From the NCBI GenBank assembly GCA_016713525.1, contig JADJOZ010000033.1:496001-560000 (forward strand): a stretch of 64,000 bases of DNA, in the 5' to 3' direction. The notes beneath the pieces were generated by a model. The model was not told the origin of the DNA, did no database searches, and worked only from the letters and a program-made list of their open reading frames with translations. Every line of letters starts with the position of its first letter. The first letter of the stretch is position 1. A program made the position numbers and the translations under genes. Positions 1 through 9,900 of the stretch are shown in pieces. Source of the DNA: Bacteroidota bacterium. GTDB lineage: Bacteria > Bacteroidota > Bacteroidia > AKYH767-A > OLB10.

Positions 1-324
1 TAATAGTGATGTATCTGGTAAAAACATCATATCATGTAATTCGTTACCAACAAAAGGTAAGAGATTATATTGTTTAATGTAGTCAATGTGTCCGGAATGA
101 TCGGTTTTCATAATGAAACCGCCATTTATGTCGTTTGTATTAACAAGCATTGCAAATCCTCCGTCGGAGGTTTCGCATATTTTGCCGGGAAGATTCTTAG
201 TCCCTGAGAATGAACACAGATATTCCTTTTTAAAAAACATCTGACAAAATCCTATCTCTGTTAGAAAGCAATATAAGAATATAAAAATGCCGGTTTTGAA
301 ATATTGAAAATTATTGCTCTTCAT
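1..324 (-). CDS. Secreted protein, N-terminal part only (cut by window edge)
   Basis: An open frame reads from ATG at 324 down to base 1 without a stop, so only about the first 108 residues are present. Residues 1-30 look like a Sec signal peptide: MKS, then a hydrophobic stretch with FIFLYCFL. The segment after it reads like one blade of the repeated beta-propeller-type sequence common in Bacteroidota cell-surface proteins (a GG-F-AMLVNT / FIMKTDHSGHIDYIKQY pattern, compare 'GGYIVAG...LIKTDSNGNxxWxKxY'). Such proteins usually end in a T9SS sorting domain, which would lie outside the window. Function unknown. It is downstream of, and on the same strand as, the giant-protein/effector cluster. 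Confidence 0.6.
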   Translation of the reverse strand, partial: MKSNNFQYFKTGIFIFLYCFLTEIGFCQMFFKKEYLCSFSGTKNLPGKICETSDGGFAMLVNTNDINGGFIMKTDHSGHIDYIKQYNLLPFVGNELHDMMFLPDTSLL

Positions 325-731
325 TTTTAATTTGTATCAAATAAGAAAAGTAATTTAATATGTTCGAATTTGTAGTTCAATATCGTATCATGGTGATGTT
401 GTAAATAGATTCTATCAGACAGATTATTTTTTAGGAAATTTCCTAAAAATACAATATTTATGTTAACCATCCTACTGATACAATAAATAGTTAAGTAGTC
501 TTTATGTGTTTGGTAATCAAATTGATGCAAGAGTTTCTTTTAGGTTGGGTTTTATAGGTAATATTTAAAAGTATAATTATCACTGGATTGTGGGCGAAAA
601 CGTTCGTGGGCTTACTAATAGGAATGGAGGGTGAATTAGATGCTGATTGAAAGGAACATTGTGAAAATTCCTACTTACGCACTTTGTGAAATGGCACCAC
701 TGGTAACGAAATAAATTTTTAAATAATTTAA
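325..731. other. Gene-free spacer with one dispersed-repeat copy
   Basis: No supported gene was found on either strand. The segment 409-467 resembles 29337-29398 and is listed separately. The rest is AT-rich, and I recognise nothing in it. Confidence 0.5.
409..467. repeat. Dispersed intergenic repeat, copy 1
   Basis: Both copies begin ATTCTATCAGAC, continue GATT(TA)TTTTTT and AATTTCC, then AAAAATACA and TATT, and end at GTTAA. The second copy is at 29337-29398, in the same orientation. Small differences are spread along the length. Neither copy contains an ORF. The family is not recognised. Confidence 0.55.
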
Positions 732-757
732 ATTCACTGAATTGGAATTCAGTGATT
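732..757 (-). terminator. Intrinsic-type hairpin overlapping the effector gene stop
   Basis: CACTGAATT (735-743) and AATTCAGTG (746-754) form a perfect 9-bp stem with a 2-base gap. The TGA stop of the metalloprotease gene (749-751) lies inside the stem. AT-rich sequence with T runs follows on the minus strand. Confidence 0.6.
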
Positions 758-2083
758 AATATTAAATTTTTCAAGTGCATTTTTTACAAGATCTCCCAAC
801 ATATGGGCTTCCTTTTCTTCGGGCAAATCAATGTATGCAGCATATGATTCTTTCTGTTTTTCACCAATTTCCAGCAATTTCTGACGCCGGATTTCATATG
901 TTTCTTTTGCAAAATTAAGCGCTTCAATATTCTTCGCTTGTTGTTCATCCGGCCACTTGCGGAATTCTTCCTGTGCTGCTTTTTTATATTGAGCTGCATA
1001 ATCGGTACATACCTTGCGTTTTTCAATAACATCAGCTTCACTGATTTTGAAATCAGATAATCTATTTTTAACTTCGTCTAAGGAATATAGGAATAGTTTT
1101 TTTAACGTCTGTTGTCTGTGTTCACTTTTTATTCCAAAGATACTTTGATAAAAAGTTTCTGCCTTATTTTTTTCTACATCTGTCAAGGGAGGTAATGCTG
1201 CAGCCTGAGCCAGGATATGTTCAGGAAGTTGATTGGAATGCGGTGGTTTCATTTTTTCATGCACTATCAATCTTGCAATCATAAAAAATTGTTCAGCATG
1301 ACGAGATTCATGATATGCTGTCGAGCCCCATTCGGACATTGGTTTGTTTAATCCTTGCTGAGAAATGGAAAATGACCAGGTGGTAGAATCGAACTCTCCA
1401 TTTTTAGATTTCAAATTATCTTGTAAACTTATAGCAGGAGGAGGAATTCCTAAAGCTTGAAATTTGGCATTTATTATTGATTGAAGTGCAATTATTTTTT
1501 CATTTTCACTTGCCCGTGAAACATTCACGAGCGATAAATTTTGACTGAATTCTTCAACTGAAGATCCCTGATCCAAAGGCAAATGTGCAATGACTGCATT
1601 TAATACATCTAATGAGCTGAAATTCCCTTCTTCATAGGTCTGTTTCAGGATGTTTTCAACAATTGCATACAATGTTCTGTTTTTAAAAAACATTTTAGTT
1701 ATATCATGGAAACGAGTAGCAATTAATGGTTCTGTTGAAATGTGATATCTAAAAGCACTCATAAAATCATTCTCTGCAGCACATTTATCAATTGTATTGG
1801 TCTCAGCACGTTCTTGCATTGCAAGTTCTGCAGGTATTCTTACCCATCTTCCCTGAATTGCATTTCCAGCTGAAAGCGATTCTCCTTCTGAATTAAACTG
1901 TGAAAGTTGGTTATTAACAAACGGCCTATGGTTTGTGAATTCATGCAATTTCATTTGCACTATTGCTTCGGGCCTGTTGTCGACAATTTGAAAAGTTGCC
2001 TCACTGCTGACTTGTTGCTGTGCAACTGAATCAACTACGGATTGGCTTTTATTTTGTTGAGTTTTGTCAGCGTTTTGATGCAT
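749..2083 (-). CDS. Predicted HExxH metalloprotease with eCIS-type DNRPEA leader (putative injected effector)
   Basis: The start is placed at MHQNADKTQQ (2083), because this N-terminus is typical of the family; an upstream in-frame ATG would add 11 residues. Residues about 30-55 contain TFQIVDNRPEAIVQMKLHEF. I recognise this as the conserved leader of Bacteroidota proteins associated with extracellular contractile injection systems and DUF4157 proteins (usual form DNRPEAxAQxKLQE). There is no Sec signal peptide. A zinc-protease motif, YHESRHAEQ (HExxH at about residues 258-262), is followed near the C-terminus by DLPEEKEAHMLGD, which could supply the third metal ligand. The gene is last in a minus-strand series after the deiminase-like gene and ends in a hairpin. 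Role as an injected toxin is inference; the leader and HExxH are seen directly. Confidence 0.72.
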   Translation of the reverse strand: MHQNADKTQQNKSQSVVDSVAQQQVSSEATFQIVDNRPEAIVQMKLHEFTNHRPFVNNQLSQFNSEGESLSAGNAIQGRWVRIPAELAMQERAETNTIDKCAAENDFMSAFRYHISTEPLIATRFHDITKMFFKNRTLYAIVENILKQTYEEGNFSSLDVLNAVIAHLPLDQGSSVEEFSQNLSLVNVSRASENEKIIALQSIINAKFQALGIPPPAISLQDNLKSKNGEFDSTTWSFSISQQGLNKPMSEWGSTAYHESRHAEQFFMIARLIVHEKMKPPHSNQLPEHILAQAAALPPLTDVEKNKAETFYQSIFGIKSEHRQQTLKKLFLYSLDEVKNRLSDFKISEADVIEKRKVCTDYAAQYKKAAQEEFRKWPDEQQAKNIEALNFAKETYEIRRQKLLEIGEKQKESYAAYIDLPEEKEAHMLGDLVKNALEKFNINH

Positions 2084-2154
2084 GGTATTAAATTCTTTTA
2101 AATTTCCGTAACTCAACTTGGATGCGGTAAGCTAAACGATATTTGTGGCAGTTT

Positions 2155-3553
2155 TTATGCATCTCCGCTTTTGTTTGTCCTGACTAATGTTTTTGTAATG
2201 CAGTGAACTGATCCCCATCCAATGGCTAAGTCTTCTAAACCGTCCATCTGATGAACAACAAATCCTAAACTTTCCCAAACTTCTTTTGCCTTTTTATCTA
2301 ATGCGCTTCTTTTAGCTAAAGTGCCTTCATAGGTAATGATAGAACTATCATTTAAGTAGACTTCAACATCCTGAGAGAATGAAGGTAAATATACGTTCGA
2401 CCTGTCTTCGTAGTTTTCAACAAGTGCATTATTATAGGACAAGTAATAATAACGTTCGTCGGTTTGCGGTGCTTTTGTGTAATATTTTATAAATGAAGGT
2501 AGGATTGGCAATCTTTTGACTTCAAAGAATCTTGAAAGTTGGTCGGCAACCTCATCAAAATACACATCATAATCTGTTAACTTTGAATTTTCACCAACTG
2601 CATCCCTTCCTAATTTAGGACTTCCTACAAGAACTATTTCTTTTCCTTCACCAGTTAATTTACCGGTTGGGGTTATATACATATCTATGTGAAATATTGG
2701 TTGATAATATCCACCACCAAGGAAGGCACGATGATCTTCTGGAATAACACTTTGTCTGCCAATTGGTAAAACCTTTTTTCCGAATAATTTTTCAAAAGAA
2801 GCAATTACCCGTTCTTCTGTTTCTAAAAAGGCCCTACCCAAATTTTCAACAATATAATCTTTCCCAACCAAAACATACTCGCCAACTTCTAAGATATTTC
2901 CTCCTTGAAAGAATAGATATGATTGCATTGCAGAATTGTTTGTCTGCATTGATATATCATCTGCAATTGTTGCGTCATCATATCTTGGGAAATGAACTCC
3001 TTCACAAATAATTGGATTATTAAGTTCGTCTTTTAAAGCAACATATGCGTCTTGTGCCCAAATAGAATATTGAAAAATAGAAATGTTCAGCGAATATTTT
3101 GATTCGTGGATACCTAATTTATCAAACCACGACTTTACAACAGGCAAATGGTTAGCATGGCAAAGCATAGTAAAATGCCTATTCTCATTCTCATCGTGCA
3201 TTAATTTAATAAGGGATAAAAGATGCCGTTCGTCGGATTCGTCTATTTTTTTCGCCAGGAGGGACAGTCAGTAAAATGTCTCCTATTCTACCTTTTTCAT
3301 CGCTAACTATAGTAGTTTTTAGGACATTGCAAACATAATCGCCAAAGCGCTTTGTATTAAAAGAAAATTTAGTAGTTGTAAATTGTTCTAAAAGATTTTT
3401 ATCAGATTTGAATGACTCTAATCCATCTTTTAATTTTTTAGAAATTAAAAACGCTGAAAAAGATTGCCTGTTGTTTAATTTCGCCTGGTATTCTACATCA
3501 CTGAGAATACTCTCTTTATTTTTTCTTAATGGTTTGATGTTTATTTCTTTCAT
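2155..3553 (-). CDS. Peptidylarginine deiminase-like enzyme (guanidino-modifying superfamily), frameshifted
   Basis: Two frames belong to one gene. The first (3553 down to 3246) reads GDILLTVPPGEK, then hits a T7 run on the + strand (3246-3252). One extra base there continues into KKIDESDERHLLSLIKL and the second frame, giving about 466 residues. In the joined protein the catalytic set has PAD order: Asp in WAQD (about 169), a substrate-loop FQGGN (about 216), His-x-Asp in HID (about 289/291) and Cys in GSVHC (about 452). In human PAD4 the set is Asp350, His471, Asp473 and Cys645. It would hydrolyse peptidyl-arginine or another guanidine compound. No signal peptide and no DNRPEA leader are visible. 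The neighbouring HExxH protease suggests it may also be a delivered enzyme; an agmatine-deiminase-like metabolic role cannot be excluded. Confidence 0.72.
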
Positions 3554-3676
3554 TGATTTTGATTTCCATTGTTAAAAATAAAATTATTGCTAACTTTCAA
3601 AGTTTCCCTTACAATGCACCAATCTTTTAGAATTTGAATAGTAAAACAGGGTGTCAATCATATGTTCTAATCATTT

Positions 3677-6600
3677 TTACAATGCTAAGCCGGTGAAGGC
3701 AGTATACACAGTTGCTTCAAGTGTATTGAATTCGAGGCCATCGGGATTTGCAAGGTATTTATCAATTGTTGGTTCGGAAAATGGTATACCCGCTTCGTGG
3801 CCGTTAAACAGTCGCTCTATTTTTCCAAGACCACCGGCTACGAGTTGTTGTCGTATCATTCCAAAAGTGGATTGTATATTTTGCAATTGTAGTGCCCTGC
3901 TGCTGGTAGTATCAGAGGCGGCAATCCCCAGTCTTTGTTTTAACAAACTAAGGCGTAAATCTTTTATGGCAGGTGCAATACCATTGCTTCTTTGATTATC
4001 GGTAAACACAATGTCGCTGCTGCCATCAAAAGCAAGACCCCTGCGTCTGAAGCTACTGCTACCTACCAATGCCCATACATCATCGACAATCATCACCGTT
4101 TGTTCGAGGTTGGAAGCTCTGCCCGGAAATCCAATAGGGTGAAAAGCTACCACTTGTCGTACCGGTAAATTATTGATTATTGTTAATCGTTCTTTCACTT
4201 CGCTTTTAATCCATTGGTCGTATTGTTTGGCAAAATCAGGTTTACGCGGCACACACAATATAACCTTCAGTCCGGGTTTAGCACTAAGTTGCGTATTCAA
4301 ATCCTGAATAAGGTCAACTGCATAATCAGTGTCGTTTGTACCTTTGGTAAAGCTAAATCCAGGTGTTTCTATGTAAATAAAATTACGGGCATTTTTTATT
4401 GCTTCTTTAATACTCCATTGAGTGTCTCGGCGCCCATAGCACGCTGCACTTAGTTCTCGTTTTAATTCATTATACAATCGTTCTTTGTCGCTTTCGCTTA
4501 AGGTATTGTTATCCTTTAAGTTGTTTAATGCAGTTACTAATTCGGTACGTAGTCTTGTAACAGCCGTATTAAGCAGGCCGGGTAACGATCCGGTATCGAT
4601 GTTATTAATCCTTTCAACTACCTGGTCTACCAATGAGTCGAAGTTTTCCGGAATACTATTGATATTGTTATCAACAACAGTCTTGATAAGTGCCAGTTCC
4701 GGTGTTTCGCTGTAGGCTGCAATATTTTGTAACAGCGCACCATTGAATGTACCTACCGAAGCAGAGGGTGCATCTGTTTCACTAAGTGGAACTGCAGCTG
4801 CAGGTTCGTTCCAATTTGCGTTGGCTAACTGCACAATGCGTTCGTAAAAGTTGAGACAGCGCCGGAATGCCATTCTGCCAATATCGTATGCTAACTGGCC
4901 TTGTTCAGTATATATTCCCACATTAATGGTTTCTTTTCCTCCAGGTCCTCCGGGGCATCCGTTGTCTTGCGATGCATTATGTATTTGTGCATGTATTGGA
5001 CCACCGCCAATCAAGGCTTCCCAGTTTCCGGTTTTTAAAGATGCGGCCAGTAAATCTCGCCGAGCCATCGTTGGGTGGCGGGGTGCATCTCTCGGTTGTG
5101 TTTCACCACTTAGTGTCAATATTGAATTCAGGAAATTTTTAAAACTGGAGACATCAAAAGAGGAAATGGTTGTATGGTTGAGCCCGATGATTGGAGTATT
5201 ACTAATTCCTTTTTTGGTGAGCGGTTGCAACACATTACTGGTAGTTGGAGTGGCAAAACTGATTGGTGCCTGAACGGGTAACATCAATGCGCCTAACAGT
5301 CGCTTTCCGGTTCCATTGTTAAGATTAATCATGAGGTCGAAAAACAGTTTTGGATCTGTTGGTACAGTGACCGTTCCGTCAGGTCGGCGCAAGCCAAGAG
5401 GGTCTATCAGAATAAGGTCAATTTCACCATTTAGTGTTCTTCCATCAAAAGGTGATACAGACCTGGTGCAAACACCACCCGCTCCATCGCCTCTGCTAAC
5501 AATTGCATCATTTCCAAACACACGGTTGTACACACGTATGGCGGCACCTACCGGTATGCCAGTAAGGCGCAGTCGTACATCTGTAGCCTGACCGGAACCG
5601 GGGATGATAAAGTCTGCACGGCAATGAGTTTGTAGTTCATTTTTTAAGTTTGCTGGAAATGAATTATCAGGTGTAGCTGAACCAATACCAGGAAATTGTG
5701 GCCATAGTGCTGTAGTATCATTTGCTGGTAGTGGCAATGTGTTATCAATTCCTGTACCTACACAAAGCGCCTCTGTTAAAGTTCCACTAAAAATTGTTTG
5801 TAGCCGGCCCATTAAATGATTACCTGTAGGCAGCGTAGAAATGTTTTGATGTAAACGAATGAAAGGTTTTGGTTCCAATTTGGTTCCATTAAATTCATCG
5901 TTTGGATCACCCAGTAAATATTTTTCTGATTCAACTACTTGTATTGTGAAAAAATCATGACTCAAAGTATTTGCACCAAGGCTGGTGGGAAGAGCAGGCA
6001 ATGGCACCATTTGTAACATTCGTCCATAGCAAACATTGCCCATGAAAAATTGTGCTGCTTTCAATGGAGGAAAACTTCCGTCGACAGCAGTAGCAGCTTC
6101 CCTTGTGAGTTCGCCTTTTAAACTGGTGTCGCTGCCTGTGTAGGCATTAATGCTAAACAAACCAATACCGGCATTAACAGCAGTAATGCCCTGCACATGA
6201 GTACCATCATATGGAGATCCATCTGATTGGACCAATCTGACGGTGTTGCTGTTTGCGCTTAACTCTATAATATTTGATAATTGATTATTTAAAGAATTGT
6301 CGGAGTCAATATCTAAAATCGGGTAAAGACCTATTAAACTTTTAACTAATGAAGCCACATACAAAGGGTGGAGTATATGGCCTTGTTCATCAAAGAAGCT
6401 CATACTTCCGCTAAAGCCAAGATCTTCTCCAACATTGATGTAGCCGCCTGAAATTCCTGCTGCCGCATCACCATTGTAGAAAATAAAAGCAGGCACTTGC
6501 CTTAGAACATTGCCATTTGCCTGTTCGAACGTGTGTGTGTTGGCTGTTTCAAATTTTAATGCTATAAGGCGCTTCATTCTCAAAATTTGCTGCGGAAATA

Positions 6601-6883
6601 AACGAAGTACAGCACCGGCTTCGTTCACCATGCTGCCATCAGTTTTTTGCAAGCTAAACACCAGCTTTTTATCGCTGTTGTTCACTGTATTTACCACACC
6701 GCTGAACGGAGCAAGCCAATTGTTGTCATTGTTCAAACTCAAAGTTGCCTGATCGAATTCTATAGCACCATCATCGTCTGCTACGTTACTCCATTTTTGT
6801 GTAGAGACCGGCATTGTAAAGCTGAGGCCCTGAATGCCGAATTCTTTTAGATTTTCAATCGTTAAATCTTCTATCAATGCCAT
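3677..6883 (-). CDS. Large protein with degenerate phospholipase D-like C-terminal domain
   Basis: 1068 residues with no signal peptide (begins MALIEDLTIENLKEFG). The first half or more is beta-rich and unrecognised. A segment near residue 620 has a Cys/Gly-rich patch (DNGCPGGPGG). From about residue 830 the fold pattern is that of a PLD half-domain: FIYIETPGF, then LKVILCVPRKPDF, then MIVDDVWALVGSSSFRRRG. Catalytic PLDs have HxK just before that last motif (H-S-K-x-M-I-V-D-D). Here the aligned residues are E-Q-T, so the catalytic His and Lys appear lost. The preceding gene ends 32 bp upstream, so it is third in an operon of giant genes. Enzymatic activity is doubtful; a binding or structural role is as likely. 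Confidence 0.6.
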   Translation of the reverse strand: MALIEDLTIENLKEFGIQGLSFTMPVSTQKWSNVADDDGAIEFDQATLSLNNDNNWLAPFSGVVNTVNNSDKKLVFSLQKTDGSMVNEAGAVLRLFPQQILRMKRLIALKFETANTHTFEQANGNVLRQVPAFIFYNGDAAAGISGGYINVGEDLGFSGSMSFFDEQGHILHPLYVASLVKSLIGLYPILDIDSDNSLNNQLSNIIELSANSNTVRLVQSDGSPYDGTHVQGITAVNAGIGLFSINAYTGSDTSLKGELTREAATAVDGSFPPLKAAQFFMGNVCYGRMLQMVPLPALPTSLGANTLSHDFFTIQVVESEKYLLGDPNDEFNGTKLEPKPFIRLHQNISTLPTGNHLMGRLQTIFSGTLTEALCVGTGIDNTLPLPANDTTALWPQFPGIGSATPDNSFPANLKNELQTHCRADFIIPGSGQATDVRLRLTGIPVGAAIRVYNRVFGNDAIVSRGDGAGGVCTRSVSPFDGRTLNGEIDLILIDPLGLRRPDGTVTVPTDPKLFFDLMINLNNGTGKRLLGALMLPVQAPISFATPTTSNVLQPLTKKGISNTPIIGLNHTTISSFDVSSFKNFLNSILTLSGETQPRDAPRHPTMARRDLLAASLKTGNWEALIGGGPIHAQIHNASQDNGCPGGPGGKETINVGIYTEQGQLAYDIGRMAFRRCLNFYERIVQLANANWNEPAAAVPLSETDAPSASVGTFNGALLQNIAAYSETPELALIKTVVDNNINSIPENFDSLVDQVVERINNIDTGSLPGLLNTAVTRLRTELVTALNNLKDNNTLSESDKERLYNELKRELSAACYGRRDTQWSIKEAIKNARNFIYIETPGFSFTKGTNDTDYAVDLIQDLNTQLSAKPGLKVILCVPRKPDFAKQYDQWIKSEVKERLTIINNLPVRQVVAFHPIGFPGRASNLEQTVMIVDDVWALVGSSSFRRRGLAFDGSSDIVFTDNQRSNGIAPAIKDLRLSLLKQRLGIAASDTTSSRALQLQNIQSTFGMIRQQLVAGGLGKIERLFNGHEAGIPFSEPTIDKYLANPDGLEFNTLEATVYTAFTGLAL

Positions 6884-6915
6884 AATATTCGCTTTAGTTG
6901 TTTCAAAAATATGTT

Positions 6916-9900
6916 TTAGGAATTCGCCATAATTTCTGCATACCTGTTAAGAGGATCGGTAATCCTTACAATTATTTTTATGGGGTTGCCCTTAACACAA
7001 ATGCTGAAATTAGTGATTCCACTTACCTGATTCGTCTCTTGCCTTGCAATTTTAGGAAGCAGCAACACCTGTTCGGCATCGAGAGCTAAGGCTACAGCTG
7101 CTGTTTGAGGCAAGATATCTGCTGCAGTGAAGTTGGCTATTAACGTACGCACATTGTTACTGTCCAGTTCAAACACTTCAATGGTTGTTATACCAAGACT
7201 TATTTTTTCGAAGGGTGCCGAAGTAGAAAACGTAAAGCGGCTGCATAAGGCATTTGTAGCAGGTAAACCGGTAATGAGCAATGCAGGAGGTACATCCGGA
7301 GGAAAGAAAATAATTTCATTGGTACTTGCTTCACTGATGCCACTCAACATTCCCCGGCTTACATCTTCTTTACCTACCGCTACAGCCTGGTACACAAAAG
7401 GTCTCCAGCTTTTGGCAATACCCAACTCGTTAATCTTTTTACTTCTATAAGAATTGCCGTCTAAAAGTTCCAAAGTAGTGTCAATCCATCCTGCATCGGT
7501 ATGGTCGTAAACGGGAAGGCCTTTCAAACCTATATCGTTGCTCATTAATTGCTTTCGAACGCGATAAAGTTGGTACCCAGCAGGTTCTTCCCCAATGGTG
7601 TTAACAACTTTTATTTCAAAACCCTCACCATCAGGATCGGAAGCCGAGCGTTTCTTGTATTTACGAACCTGTAGCAAAGGCGAGGCCGGTTTTACAACAC
7701 GCGGTACTGCAAAAAATATAACATTGCTTTTTCCACTTTCAATATTTGCACTATTTACACTACTAACCTGGTACAAAAACATAACATCTGCCGATCCGGG
7801 TAAGGCAATTTCCATTCTGTTAGTTGTAATTGGATTTTTAGTAATTCGGTTGAAAAATTTTTGGCAAGGATCAATGTATTTTGATTGCTCCAGCAGATCT
7901 CTCAATTGTGTTGCTCTATCTACCAGTGGATCACTCAATGGTTTTAGATACCTGGCAGTATCGGTAGGAAACTCAACTTTTAAAATTTTATCAAGAGTAG
8001 TTCTTATGGCGGTTTCATTGGCTTCCCACACATTGTACTTAGTGGCATTTGCGGCAACGGTCCAACTAAGAATGCCTCTTCCAATTTTGGTAGCATCGGG
8101 AATGGCTGTAAATATAACTGTAGCGGGAAAGTTTGTTACGGCAGGAGGCCGGGGGTCCGACATGCGTGCGATATAATTTATTTTTTTTCGATTTGCCACA
8201 TCAAAGGGTATATCCCACGGATTCCAATCGCTGAATTCATTAATTGGAAGGCGTACAATTTCAAGCCCTCTTATATACGCAGCAAATGCAACTTCAAATG
8301 GATCAATGCCGGGGAAATGGCAATTCACCGGCACAATAAGTTTGTAACGCACCATATTATTTGAAGGAATATCACTGCTGCCAACCATAGGAGCTGCACC
8401 ACTGGTTGGTGCGTTACTGCTCATGATGAAAATTTGATAAGGCGCTGGTACATTAGGTACAATCGTGGGGTCGTCTACCGGAAAATTAATGGCTATTACA
8501 GGGGTAGAAGTATCTGTTGCTTGCAATGAAAAATAATTGGGTACTCCTGCCGATGGTTGGTTCAATGATGCATCAAAGAATTTGCCTGCAATTTCTATTC
8601 TCGAAGGAGAACGGTCAATCCAATCCCAGCTAAATTCTATTTCCAACTGACAAGGAACGGGAGATTGAATTGGAGTCAGACTGTAAATATCAACACCATC
8701 TTTTATTTTCAATGCTATTGCCATAATACCCGGCTGTTGCATAGGGGGAGCAGCAGCTGTAAAATTTATTTTACTCATTGCACTCCAGCGGCCAAAAACA
8801 TCCCATCCGCCAACAAAATATTTGTGGAGTTTGCTGCCGAATAATGGCACCGGTTCTTCACTGGCATTGATAATATATTTATCAACATCGGCCGGATCCT
8901 GCTGTAAATCGTTGACCTTAGGCTGAGGGGTAAAAATGTTTTTATAACAAAACTTCTCAAAAGGATAATCATCATTATGCACCTGCGAATCGGCTCCTGG
9001 TTGGTAGGATGCGGTAATGCCATAACCATGTGGAACATTACTTTTTGGCCAACGTAATTTTACACTTTGGGTGTATGGTTGGTTACGCTGTTCGGGTCGG
9101 TTGTATTGTATCCCCATTGCTTCAAGTTCATGTGGTTGTACTGGGGTTGCCCTTTCGTCGTTTAGTGCAGCAAATTCTATTTTTTGGCTTAAAGAGTCTA
9201 GAAAGTCGAATTGAAACTCTTCAAATGGTCTGACTACAAATTGAGTTGTAACCATATAGTCAACCGATAGAAAATTTTTGGTGGTTGCAGCCCTTGCCCT
9301 TGCAGAGTACATGGTTTTGTAATCATCCACTCCTGGTCGGGAAAATTTTCCTGAGGGAAAATCGTATGTGCCAAAACCCATGCCCAGGCTGGCAGGACTT
9401 TCATTACTGACTGTTACCATAGTAAGACCAACCACAGGAATTTTTAAATTGGCAGATTGAGTGGCGCTGGTTCCTGTTTGATGCATACCTTCAATAGTAT
9501 AATCTTCTTTATAGCAGGGTTGCCTGTTTTCTCTTATATATGAAGAATCATTAGAGTTTTCCAAACAACGCCGCACTAATTTAAGTTGCTCAGCGTGCAG
9601 GTATTTAAGGTAAGGTTCAGCATTGGGATGGCGCCATTTCGGATCTACACATTGAGCATCTATAGCATTTATGGATGGAGGAGGTAAAAACAACCATTGT
9701 CCAAGTTTTAACCGAAGCCTTGCCGCACTCTCCGGATCGGTGAGGTTAGGTAAAAAACCCTGTTTATCACCATCGTAACCTTGTCCACCTACATCGCCGG
9801 TATTAAATGGCAGTCCAACAATTTGTACCAGCTCCCAATCATTTTTTTGTAACATTGCAGATAATGCAACACCAGCAAGGTTTGTTACAGTGCCAAACCC

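Noticed and set aside
327..530. 67-codon minus-strand frame
   Set aside because: It overlaps the dispersed repeat copy 409-467 and has no recognisable features.
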